A DNA stretch of 64,000 bases, taken from the NCBI RefSeq assembly GCF_000799715.1, contig NZ_JUHG01000011.1, positions 434,001 through 498,000 on the forward strand. The letters run 5' to 3'. Shown here one piece after another: positions 28,217 to 36,705 of the stretch (position 1 is its first letter; each line of letters begins with the position of its first letter). Source of the stretch: Martinezella rhizogenes (GTDB taxonomy: Bacteria > Pseudomonadota > Alphaproteobacteria > Rhizobiales > Rhizobiaceae). The notes under the pieces were generated by a model. That model searched no databases. It was not told where the DNA came from and was given only the letters and a program-made list of their open reading frames with translations. The translations under genes were made by a program, and so were the position numbers.

Positions 28217-31200
28217 ATGGCGAACAAAAAGTACATCGAGTCGATCGAGGACAAGGCCTTTCAGGCATTGGACGAAGCTTTACAGATCGATTTCAGTGAG
28301 GATAGCTTGGAGTCTCGCGGCGGTTCAACGCCTGATGCCCCGGAGGCAAATGTGTCTGAGCCATCGAATCCGCCTGCAGCACAGCCTGAGGACGATGCCG
28401 TCCGCAAGGCATCCGCAGCGCGCAGCACGACCGCTGCCGCAACAGCGGCTCGCCCCGCCGACGCGCCGAGGAGCCCAGTCCTTGCTCCGGCCAATGACAC
28501 CAACCGCGCCAGCCCGGCGAGCATCCTGAAAGCGCTCGATGGCGGCTCCCAAAGCAACGCGGTCCGCAACGCGACGATCGTCTCGCTATTCTGGATCGTC
28601 GGCGGGGCCGGTCTTGCCTTCCTGCTTTACGGCGATCAGATCCGCAACATCCGCACGCTCGCCGATCTGGCCGCCCTTCCCGGCGTCATCGCCTGCAGCA
28701 TCGGCATCATCGTTCCCGTCCTTCTCTTCTATGCCTTTGGCATGATGATTTCGCGCGCACAGGACATGCGCAACGCCGCCCGCTCCATGGCTGAGGTGGC
28801 ATTGCGCCTCGTCGAGCCGGAAACCGTCGCCTCCGAACGCATCATGACGGTCGGACAGGCCGTGCGCCGCGAAGTCTCGGCCATGAATGAAGGCATCGAG
28901 CGGACGATCGCCCGCGCCACCGAGCTTGAGACGCTGGTTCATACCGAAGTGAACGCGCTCGAGCGCAGCTATGCCGATAACGAGCTGCGCGTACGCGGCC
29001 TCGTGCATGAACTCGGCTCGGAGCGCGACGCGATCGTCAACCATGCCGAACGCATTCGCTCCTCAATCGTAGGCGTGCATGAGCAGATCCGGGAAGATCT
29101 GTCGCTGGCGACCGAGGAAATCGCCGTCCGCCTGTCGACCTCCGGCGAGGCCTTCGCCTCGATGATCGACACGCGCGCCGCCACGCTGATGGAGACATCC
29201 GATGCCGCCGTGGACGCGCTCGGCACCCTGCTGTCCGCCAAGACCGACAGCTTGCTGCAGAATCTCAATGCCTCCGGCTTCGCGCTGAGCCAGGAATTCG
29301 ATGCACGCCTGGAATCTCTGTCATCTACCCTTGCCGAACGCGGCAAGGAACTGGTGGGCCAATTCGAGACCCGCGCATCGACGCTCGATGCCAATACAGA
29401 GAAGCTGAACACCGCGCTCAACGAGCGTGCCCGTCAGCTCAACGAAACACTGGTCGCCCGCACCCGCGAAATCAGCGAGAGCCTGACCGGCAGCGAGCGC
29501 TCGATCACCGGTACGCTTGACGCAGTTCTCTCCAAGCTGAACAGCAGCCTCGACGAAAAGGGCGCGAGCTTCCGCCAGAGCCTGCAATCGACCGCCGACG
29601 ATACCATCATGGATATCGACCTTCGCTCCGGCTTCTTCGAAGAGCGGTTCCAGTCGACCGTGGCGCATCTCTCGACCACCTTCGATGAGCGCGTCTCTGA
29701 ATTCACCTCCGCCTTCGACAAGCGCGCCGGCTCGCTGGACAGCAAGCTGTCGGAAAGCCTGGCGCAGATTAACGAGACGCTGAGCGGCGGCTCGGATGCC
29801 ATTGATGGCATTCTGACCTCCAGCATCGAACGCCTCGGCTCTTCGCTGACCGACCAGTCCTTCGCGCTGGCAACGACGTTTGCGACAGGACAGGAAGTGC
29901 TGGAAAGCGCAATCGGCGACAGAGCCGGCGCCTTCACCTCCGCGGTGCAGGGCGTAGCACGCGATGTCTCGACGGTCCTCAAGAGTGGCACGGACGAACT
30001 GACTTCGGCCTTTGCCGGTCGCTCGGCCGAGCTGACCGACACGCTCGCGGCCCATTCCGGCGAATTCACCAAAACCGTGCAGACGGCCACAACGGACATC
30101 TCCTCTGCCCTCAACAAGGGCACGAGCGAGCTGACCAGCACCTTCCTCGGCCGCGCCAACGAGATCAACAACACGCTATCTGCCCGCACCAGCGAAATCA
30201 CCCAGGCGCTGGGCTCCGCGCATGAGCATGTCGACGCCGTCATGGCCGAGCGCAGCAGCGCGCTGTTCGGCGCTCTCTCCGACCACCAGACGCGCTTTGA
30301 GCAGTCGCTGGCAGACCGCTCCGCAGGTATCATCAACGCCGTCAGCGGCACCCATGAGACCCTGACCTCCGCACTCGACGAGCGCACGTCGAAGCTGACA
30401 AGTTCGCTTGCGGAAAGCCAGGTTCGTCTCGAAAACACGCTGGCAAGCCGCGCAGACACGTTCGCAAATACCGTCGCCGACACTCACAGCAAGATCGCCG
30501 ACACGCTCGACGACAAGGCTATGTCTCTTGCTATCGCGCTTTCGGAGGGCCAGTCTCGTATCGAGGACACGCTGAACAACCGTGCCGAGATCCTGACCAG
30601 CACATTGGCCGATACGCACGCAAAGATCGCCGATACGTTCGACGATAAGGCCATGGCACTTGCCATTACGCTTTCCGATGGCCAGTCGCGTATCGAAGAC
30701 ACGTTGAATAGCCGCACCGAGAGCCTGACCAGCACGCTGGCGGAAACGCATAGCAAGATTGCCGACACGCTGGATGATAAAGCCATTGCCCTCGCCATTG
30801 CCCTCTCGGAAAGCCAGGCAAGGCTGGAAGACACCGTTGCCGGCCATGCCGAAGCGGTCGCCAATACGATGGACGGCAAGACCAAGGCTCTTGCTGCCGC
30901 ATTGACCCACGGCCAGTCGCGCCTTGAGGAGACGCTGGCCCATCGTGCTGAGGCGATCACCAACGCCTTCTCAGGCAACCACAGCGCCGTTGCCGACACG
31001 CTGGATCAGAAGGCTGTCGCCTTGGCCGCCTCGCTGGCCGATACGCAAGCGCGCCTGGAAAATTCGCTTTCCAGCCGCATGGATGCGCTCGCCAACACGG
31101 TCGCCGGCACCCATGACAAGATCGTCAACAGCCTTGACGACAAGACGCTGGCCCTTGCCATCGCATTGTCCGACAACCAGGCCCGGATCGAAGAAACGCT

Positions 31201-34200
31201 GGCAAACAGCGCAGACGCGATCACCCAGTCGATCAACCATGGCCATGCCGCGCTGACAGATACGCTCGACGACAAGAGCATGGCATTCGCCATCTCACTC
31301 GCCGAGAACCAGAGCCGCTTCGAAGGGACCCTGGAAGCCCGGGCCAATGCCCTGCTCGACAGTGTTGCCGGAGCAGAGTCCCGCGTCGCCGGCGCCTTTG
31401 GCGACAAGGCCGATGCCATTCGCGCCGCCTATACCGAAAATCAGGAACGCCTCGACCGTTCGCTCAGCAGCCATACCGATACGCTCTCCGGCCTGCTCGG
31501 CAGCAGCAGCGACCGTATCGAAACCGTCGTCGGCGGTTCGGCTGAACGCGTCGAAAAGGCGCTCGGCGCCGGCCTGTCGCAGATGGACGAGAACCTTGCT
31601 TCCGCCTATGAGCGCATGCGTTCCACTTTGGACGATCGCAGCAACGCCATCAGCGTGACGCTCCGCGACGCCCATGCCCAGATCGACAATACCCTGATGG
31701 AACAGGCGACTGCGATCGGAACGTCTATCGCCACCAGCGCCAGCATGCTGGAAATGTCCCTTGAGGATCGCGAAGCTTCGCTGCGCCAGACCATCGACGC
31801 CAGCGCAAAGACACTCGAAGAGCGTCTCAACAGCGGCGCCGGCGATATTGCCGGCCGCATCCAGCAGGCAGCCGGTGATATCGAGCGTTCGGCCGCGAAC
31901 TTCTCCACCAGCCTTAACCAGTCGGTCGACGGCATGACCAGCCGCTTCGCCGACACCGGTTCGCGCGTCGAAGCCAGCCTGTCCGCTCTTGAAAATCGTA
32001 TCCATGAAGGCGTTGGCGGCGTTGCCGCTCAGGTCGATGCCGCCGGCAACCGGCTGTCCGACACGCTGGCAAGCGGCGCTGCCCGAATCGACAGCAGCGG
32101 CGACGATGCTGCGACCCGCCTCACCTCCGCGCTCGACACCCGTCTGGCAAGCATGGCCGAGGCACTCGACAGCCGCACGATCCATCTGAACCAGGCGCTC
32201 GAAAGCGGCAGCGCCCGCATCGAAGAGCGCCTGTCGACCATGGACCGCGCGCTGAACCTCGGCCTCGAAGCCGTCAATCGCACCATCGAAGGCAAGGCTA
32301 CCAATCTCGCCACGACACTGCGCACCGCCGTCGCCGATGCCGCCCAGGGCATGGATAGCGAAGCCACGCGCACCGCCGACCTGCTCGCCCGTACCGGCCA
32401 GCAATTCGCCGACGACCTTGGCAACCACAGCGACGCCTTCACCCGCGTCATGAGCGAGCGTTCGGAAGAAATCGTCGGCCGCGTCTCCGAGACGCACAAT
32501 CGCCTGGCGAGCCAGGCCGCCGCCGTCGCCCAGACCTTCTCGGAAGCCGGCAACGCAATCGTCAACAAGGTTGCCGAAGCCGAGACCCTGGTCGGCAACC
32601 AGGTCAACGCCATCTCGCAGGCCCTGTCTTCCGCAGAACAGTCGCTGGAAGTCCGTGGCGCCGCCATCCGCAACACGCTCACCGGCGGCAGCGAACAGAT
32701 CGCCTCCACCATGGCGCAAGTCGAGCGCGCGCTGGACGAACGCAGCAATGCAATCCGCTCCAACCTGGAAGAACGCGCCAACGAGATCAATGCGACGCTG
32801 GCTGATGTCGACAAGGCTCTGGAAGCCCGCGGTACCTCGATCCGTACCTCGCTCGACGAGCGCACCCGCGAGCTCAACTCCATGCTCGCCGGCCGCTCCA
32901 CCGAACTGTCGCGCCTGATCGATGAAAAGGCACGCCCAATCGTCGACCGCTACGCGGCAACCGGCCAGGAAGCAGCGGCCCTTATCTCGCAGGCCGCTCA
33001 GGAAAGCACCGACCGCCTGCGCGCGGAAAACGCAGCCCTGATCGACGCCATCGCGTCGCGCACCAATGATACGCTGGCGGCAATCTCCGCCCGCACCGAA
33101 CATGCCGCCAATACCGTCAGCTCGCTGGAGAACAACCTGCTTGCCAGCGTCAACGGCATCATCGAACGGCTGGCGGACAACAACTCGACCATCGTCGGCA
33201 TGCTGAACAACGCCGCCCAGGAGTTCGCCGCTGTCGACGGTCGCCTCAGCGCGACGTCCGCACAGTTTGCCGACTCCGCATCGAAGGCTGGCGAAATGGT
33301 CTCCGCTTCGACCCGGCTTCTCGAAGGCAAGGTCGACAAGCTCGCGGATATCTCTGGCAAGACGCTGTCGCAGGTCGGCGGTATCATCGGCCGCTTCGAC
33401 GAGCATTCCAAGGTGCTGACGCAGGCATCCCAGCTTCTGGGTGCCGCGCAGTCAAACCTCGTCTCGACGCTGGAAGAGCGCGAAACCGCGCTGCAAAACC
33501 TGTCCATAGGCCTGGTGCAGCGCTCGGAAGAGATCGAAAACACCATGCGCGCCCTCGGCAGCATGGTGGAGACAGCCTTCGACCGTGCCGAACAGCGCTC
33601 CAACCAGGTCACCGGCAATCTGCGCCAGGGCGTGCAGTCCTCCTTCGCCGATATCGGCCGCGTTCTTTCCGAAGCGGAAAAGCGCGCCGAAGAAGCGGCG
33701 GAGACCATGCGCGGCACGTTGCAGAAGGCTGGCGAAGAAGCCAACCAGTCCATCGAGAGCACCTTCGCCAACGCCGAGCGTCGCTCGGGCGATCTGACGA
33801 ACCGTCTTCGCGGTGGCCTCTCGGCTTCGATCGCGGATGTCGAACAGATGCTCTCCGAAGCCGGCAAGTCCTCGGACGGCGCGGCTCAGCAGCTCCGTGA
33901 AACGCTGCGTGTTGCCGTTGACGACGCTGTTGGTCGCTTCTCTGGCGCAACCGATGAGATCCGCCGCTCGGCGGGCGACATTCGCCGGGAGCTCGACCTC
34001 ACCCGCAGCGAACTGAAGCGCGGTGCCTTCGACCTTCCGGAAGAAGCCAAGGAAAGTGCTGCCGCCATGCGCCGCGCGGTGGCCGAGCAGATCAAGGCCC
34101 TGCAGGATATTTCGCAGATCGTTGGTCGCTCGACACAGCACCTCGAAATCTCCGAGCCGACGGCCCGTACGATTGCCGACGTACAGCCGGCCCAGCGTCC

Positions 34201-34906
34201 GCGCCCGGCAGCACCCGCAGCCGCTGCTCCCGCTCCCCGGCCGCAGCAGCCCGCCCCGCAGGCACCGGTCGCTCAGCAGGCAGTACCGCAGCCTGCCCCG
34301 CAACAGCCGGCTCCGCAGCCGCAGCAGCCCTCGATCGAGGCTCTGGGCCTGCGCGGCACCATCGCCGCCGAACGCCCGGTCGCTCCGCAGCCGCGTCCGA
34401 CGGAAGCTCCGGTTCCCGCGCGCCAGGAAACGGCTGGTGGCGGCTGGATCAGCGACCTTCTTCGCGGCGCATCGCGCGATGAACATGCCGACCTGCAGCC
34501 GGCACGTCAGGCCACTCCGCGCACGCAAACGGAATCGGCCCCCGCAGCCCGCAATCCCCGTCATGTGGTGGAATCGCTGAACTCGCTCTCGGTCGACATC
34601 GCCCGCGCCATCGACCACGATGCCTCAGTTGACCTGTGGCGCCGTTATCAGCGCGGCGAACGGGATGTCTTCACTCGCCGTCTCTACACGCTGAAGGGCC
34701 AGCAGACCTTTGACGAGATCAAGCGCAAGTACGACCGCGAACCGGAATTCCGCACCGCCGTAGACCGCTACATCGCCGATTTCGAAAAGCTGCTGGCAGA
34801 CGTCGCCCGCACCGACCGCGACCGCACCGTCACCCAGTCCTACCTGACCTCCGACACCGGCAAGGTCTACACCATGCTGGCCCACGCGGCAGGCCGCCTG
34901 AGCTGA
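28217..34906 (+). CDS. Growth Pole Ring (GPR/RgsE)-like giant coiled-coil membrane protein
   Basis: A 2,229-residue inner-membrane protein. Layout: a disordered Ala/Pro-rich N-terminus (1-110); two transmembrane helices near 119-138 and 154-176; a long amphipathic helical region (about 200-1900); a Pro/Gln/Ala-rich linker (about 1990-2100); and a conserved C-terminal globular domain (about 2113-2229) starting NPRHVVESLNSLSVDIARAI. Residues 392-1249 are 78 uninterrupted 11-residue repeats with hydrophobic residues at positions 6 and 10. Size, topology and apolipoprotein-like repeats match Agrobacterium GPR and Sinorhizobium RgsE, which form a ring at the growing pole needed for polar growth and rod shape. 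The start has GAGG about 10 bases upstream. Identity by architecture only. Confidence 0.85.
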   Translation: MANKKYIESIEDKAFQALDEALQIDFSEDSLESRGGSTPDAPEANVSEPSNPPAAQPEDDAVRKASAARSTTAAATAARPADAPRSPVLAPANDTNRASPASILKALDGGSQSNAVRNATIVSLFWIVGGAGLAFLLYGDQIRNIRTLADLAALPGVIACSIGIIVPVLLFYAFGMMISRAQDMRNAARSMAEVALRLVEPETVASERIMTVGQAVRREVSAMNEGIERTIARATELETLVHTEVNALERSYADNELRVRGLVHELGSERDAIVNHAERIRSSIVGVHEQIREDLSLATEEIAVRLSTSGEAFASMIDTRAATLMETSDAAVDALGTLLSAKTDSLLQNLNASGFALSQEFDARLESLSSTLAERGKELVGQFETRASTLDANTEKLNTALNERARQLNETLVARTREISESLTGSERSITGTLDAVLSKLNSSLDEKGASFRQSLQSTADDTIMDIDLRSGFFEERFQSTVAHLSTTFDERVSEFTSAFDKRAGSLDSKLSESLAQINETLSGGSDAIDGILTSSIERLGSSLTDQSFALATTFATGQEVLESAIGDRAGAFTSAVQGVARDVSTVLKSGTDELTSAFAGRSAELTDTLAAHSGEFTKTVQTATTDISSALNKGTSELTSTFLGRANEINNTLSARTSEITQALGSAHEHVDAVMAERSSALFGALSDHQTRFEQSLADRSAGIINAVSGTHETLTSALDERTSKLTSSLAESQVRLENTLASRADTFANTVADTHSKIADTLDDKAMSLAIALSEGQSRIEDTLNNRAEILTSTLADTHAKIADTFDDKAMALAITLSDGQSRIEDTLNSRTESLTSTLAETHSKIADTLDDKAIALAIALSESQARLEDTVAGHAEAVANTMDGKTKALAAALTHGQSRLEETLAHRAEAITNAFSGNHSAVADTLDQKAVALAASLADTQARLENSLSSRMDALANTVAGTHDKIVNSLDDKTLALAIALSDNQARIEETLANSADAITQSINHGHAALTDTLDDKSMAFAISLAENQSRFEGTLEARANALLDSVAGAESRVAGAFGDKADAIRAAYTENQERLDRSLSSHTDTLSGLLGSSSDRIETVVGGSAERVEKALGAGLSQMDENLASAYERMRSTLDDRSNAISVTLRDAHAQIDNTLMEQATAIGTSIATSASMLEMSLEDREASLRQTIDASAKTLEERLNSGAGDIAGRIQQAAGDIERSAANFSTSLNQSVDGMTSRFADTGSRVEASLSALENRIHEGVGGVAAQVDAAGNRLSDTLASGAARIDSSGDDAATRLTSALDTRLASMAEALDSRTIHLNQALESGSARIEERLSTMDRALNLGLEAVNRTIEGKATNLATTLRTAVADAAQGMDSEATRTADLLARTGQQFADDLGNHSDAFTRVMSERSEEIVGRVSETHNRLASQAAAVAQTFSEAGNAIVNKVAEAETLVGNQVNAISQALSSAEQSLEVRGAAIRNTLTGGSEQIASTMAQVERALDERSNAIRSNLEERANEINATLADVDKALEARGTSIRTSLDERTRELNSMLAGRSTELSRLIDEKARPIVDRYAATGQEAAALISQAAQESTDRLRAENAALIDAIASRTNDTLAAISARTEHAANTVSSLENNLLASVNGIIERLADNNSTIVGMLNNAAQEFAAVDGRLSATSAQFADSASKAGEMVSASTRLLEGKVDKLADISGKTLSQVGGIIGRFDEHSKVLTQASQLLGAAQSNLVSTLEERETALQNLSIGLVQRSEEIENTMRALGSMVETAFDRAEQRSNQVTGNLRQGVQSSFADIGRVLSEAEKRAEEAAETMRGTLQKAGEEANQSIESTFANAERRSGDLTNRLRGGLSASIADVEQMLSEAGKSSDGAAQQLRETLRVAVDDAVGRFSGATDEIRRSAGDIRRELDLTRSELKRGAFDLPEEAKESAAAMRRAVAEQIKALQDISQIVGRSTQHLEISEPTARTIADVQPAQRPRPAAPAAAAPAPRPQQPAPQAPVAQQAVPQPAPQQPAPQPQQPSIEALGLRGTIAAERPVAPQPRPTEAPVPARQETAGGGWISDLLRGASRDEHADLQPARQATPRTQTESAPAARNPRHVVESLNSLSVDIARAIDHDASVDLWRRYQRGERDVFTRRLYTLKGQQTFDEIKRKYDREPEFRTAVDRYIADFEKLLADVARTDRDRTVTQSYLTSDTGKVYTMLAHAAGRLS
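30479..30874 (+). repeat. Three tandem 132-bp (44-residue) repeats inside the GPR-like gene
   Basis: Units at 30479-30610, 30611-30742 and 30743-30874 each encode 44 residues (four 11-mers) beginning DTHSKIADTLD, DTHAKIADTFD and ETHSKIADTLD. Protein identity is high in the first two 11-mers, while third codon positions differ often. Weaker versions continue downstream. Confidence 0.85.
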
Positions 34907-34932
34907 TTGTTCAAAACGATAAGCGAAACTAG

Positions 34933-34963
34933 AAATCCCCGGTCATTGCGCCGGGGATTTTTG
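34933..34963 (+). terminator. Rho-independent terminator after the GPR-like gene
   Basis: Stem AAATCCCCGG (34933-34942) and CCGGGGATTT (34951-34960) with an 8-base loop and TTG following, so the stem end supplies a run of five T. It starts 27 bases after the stop codon. Confidence 0.88.
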
Positions 34964-35038
34964 ATTCTGGCAGAAAATCTTGTTTGAGATGTAAAGAATT
35001 AATCCCAGTGCGGCTCATCCGCAAATACCCTCAAAGAT

Positions 35039-35920
35039 CTATAGGAGAGAAAGCACCGCCTCCGCAAAGGCGCCCGGAGCCTCCTGCGGTAGATTGTGCC
35101 CCACGCCAGCTATGATCCGACGCGCATAATGTACGGAGAAATGAGCCGCATCACGGTCAGCCGTTTGCGGCGGATCGACGCCGTCGTCGGCTCCCTGCAA
35201 TACGATTGTCGGCACCGTGATATCGGGTTGTTTCGCCAGACGCGCCTCGATCTCTGCGAAAGCCGGGTCGCCGGCAATGCCGCCGAATCTATGCCGATAG
35301 GAGTGAATAACGACATCAACGAAATCGGGATTGTCGAAAGCGACGGCACTGCAGTCAAAGGTCTCGTCGTCAAACGCCCATGTCGGAGACCATAGCCGCC
35401 AGAGGAGGCGACAGAACTCGCGGCGATTTGCGGTAAGACCGGCTCTGCCGCGCTCCGAATGGAAGTAATATTGGTACCAGTAGCGAGCCTCCTCTTCGGG
35501 AGAAACAGGCAGTCCTGCCTGAGCGATATTCTGAATATTGTAGCCAGCACCGCAGCTCACCAGACCACGAACACGCGCCGGCCAGAGCGCTGCGACGATG
35601 CAAGCCGCCCTGCCGCCCCAATCATAACCGCCGAGAATGGCGCTCTCAATCGCGAGCGCATCCATCAAGGCCAGCAAATCCGCTCCAAGAGCCGCTTGTT
35701 CACCGGAATGAGGCGTCTCCGCCGAAAGGAAGCGCGTTGGGCCGCAGCCTCGAAGAAACGGGACTATGCAGCGCAACCCTTTGCCTGCCAATTGCCGTGC
35801 AACGTCATCATAGGCATGCACGTCATAGGGAAAGCCATGGAGCAATAAAACAGGAAAGCCATCCTCTAGGCCGGTCTCCTCATAGGCGACGTCGAGTACA
35901 CCAGCAGCGATCGTCTTCAT
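35039..35920 (-). CDS. Alpha/beta hydrolase with Asp nucleophile (epoxide hydrolase/dehalogenase-like)
   Basis: A 293-residue alpha/beta-hydrolase. The oxyanion region LLLHGFPYDVHAYDDVARQL is followed by the nucleophile elbow LGGYDWGGRAA, where the nucleophile is D100 instead of Ser. The His of the triad is in IAGVGHNLPQEAP near the C-terminus. An Asp nucleophile in a GxDWGG setting is typical of epoxide hydrolases and haloalkane or haloacetate dehalogenases. The start at 35920 (MKTIAAGVLDVAYEE) has GGAAAGGAA upstream; an in-frame start at 36076 would add 52 unrelated residues. Substrate unknown; single gene. Confidence 0.83.
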   Translation of the reverse strand: MKTIAAGVLDVAYEETGLEDGFPVLLLHGFPYDVHAYDDVARQLAGKGLRCIVPFLRGCGPTRFLSAETPHSGEQAALGADLLALMDALAIESAILGGYDWGGRAACIVAALWPARVRGLVSCGAGYNIQNIAQAGLPVSPEEEARYWYQYYFHSERGRAGLTANRREFCRLLWRLWSPTWAFDDETFDCSAVAFDNPDFVDVVIHSYRHRFGGIAGDPAFAEIEARLAKQPDITVPTIVLQGADDGVDPPQTADRDAAHFSVHYARRIIAGVGHNLPQEAPGAFAEAVLSLL

Positions 35921-36153
35921 TGCCGTTCCTTTCCTCGGGATTGGCCCGATTAAGACGACATTCCCCGTTACCGCAAAATCGGATTCTTGCGGCCAAAAAT
36001 CCAACAGACCCACCGTCGGACCATCGAAAACAAAGAAACCACCTGAAGCGATCTGCTGCAAGTGGCTTCGCGGCACGGCCAGACGCCGATGCTGTTAAAC
36101 GAAAGGCGGCCCAATCGAACCGCCTCTCTGCACTTCCGATATCAGGTCCGCCC

Positions 36154-36483
36154 TCAACGGGCGTTGACCACCTTGGAGATCAAACCACTGGTCATGCCGA
36201 CGAGCAGGAAGTTATTCTTGATGCGAACCCAGTGATAGCCGCGCGGCGGAGCCGACAGGCGGTGGCGACGATAATCGACGTTGGCGGCACGGTGACGATC
36301 GGATGCCGACAAGCGACGACCCGTGACCCAGCCACCCTTGCGAACAACGACCTTCTTCTTGACCACGTCTTTCTTGACGACAACGACCTGCTTGTTCGCC
36401 GGCGCTGCATTAGCCTCAGTGGCCACTGCCAGCGGCGTTGCCAGAACCGAGGCGGTGAGAAGGATGGAAAGGAATTTTCTCAT
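36154..36483 (-). CDS. Small exported RcnB-like protein
   Basis: A 109-residue protein with a signal peptide (MRKFLSILLTASVLATPLAV, cleavage near ANA-AP). A Lys/Val-rich segment KKDVVKKKVVVRKGGWVTGR follows. The C-terminal RRHRLSAPPRGYHWVRIKNN and FLLVGMTSGLI match the RcnB-family core, a periplasmic group linked in E. coli to nickel/cobalt homeostasis. Rhizobia carry several such genes, most without known function. The start at 36483 has GAGGAAA upstream; an in-frame ATG at 36513 is less likely. Confidence 0.78.
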   Translation of the reverse strand: MRKFLSILLTASVLATPLAVATEANAAPANKQVVVVKKDVVKKKVVVRKGGWVTGRRLSASDRHRAANVDYRRHRLSAPPRGYHWVRIKNNFLLVGMTSGLISKVVNAR

Positions 36484-36705
36484 TGGGACGTTTCCTCGAT
36501 TCACGATCTGCAAAGGAGGCTTCTATCCCACGAAGGATGAAGCGAACCTGACGGTTCCATTACATTTTTGTAATAAAAATTAGATGCTTGCCGGGATTTA
36601 CTGATAAAATGAGTGCAACAAACCATCAACAGTTCGCATTTCAAAGAAATACCGCCCGCCCTTGCGGATAAGGGCGTCCCGATAATCGGTCAATGATCAG
36701 GAAAA

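Noticed and set aside
30479..31370. Regular 132-bp repeats as a CRISPR or satellite array
   Set aside because: They are in frame within a protein-coding gene, have no spacers, and vary mainly at synonymous sites.
31295..33406. 703-codon minus-strand frame inside the GPR-like gene
   Set aside because: Produced by the high GC and repetitive codon pattern of the sense gene; its translation is low-complexity and matches no family.
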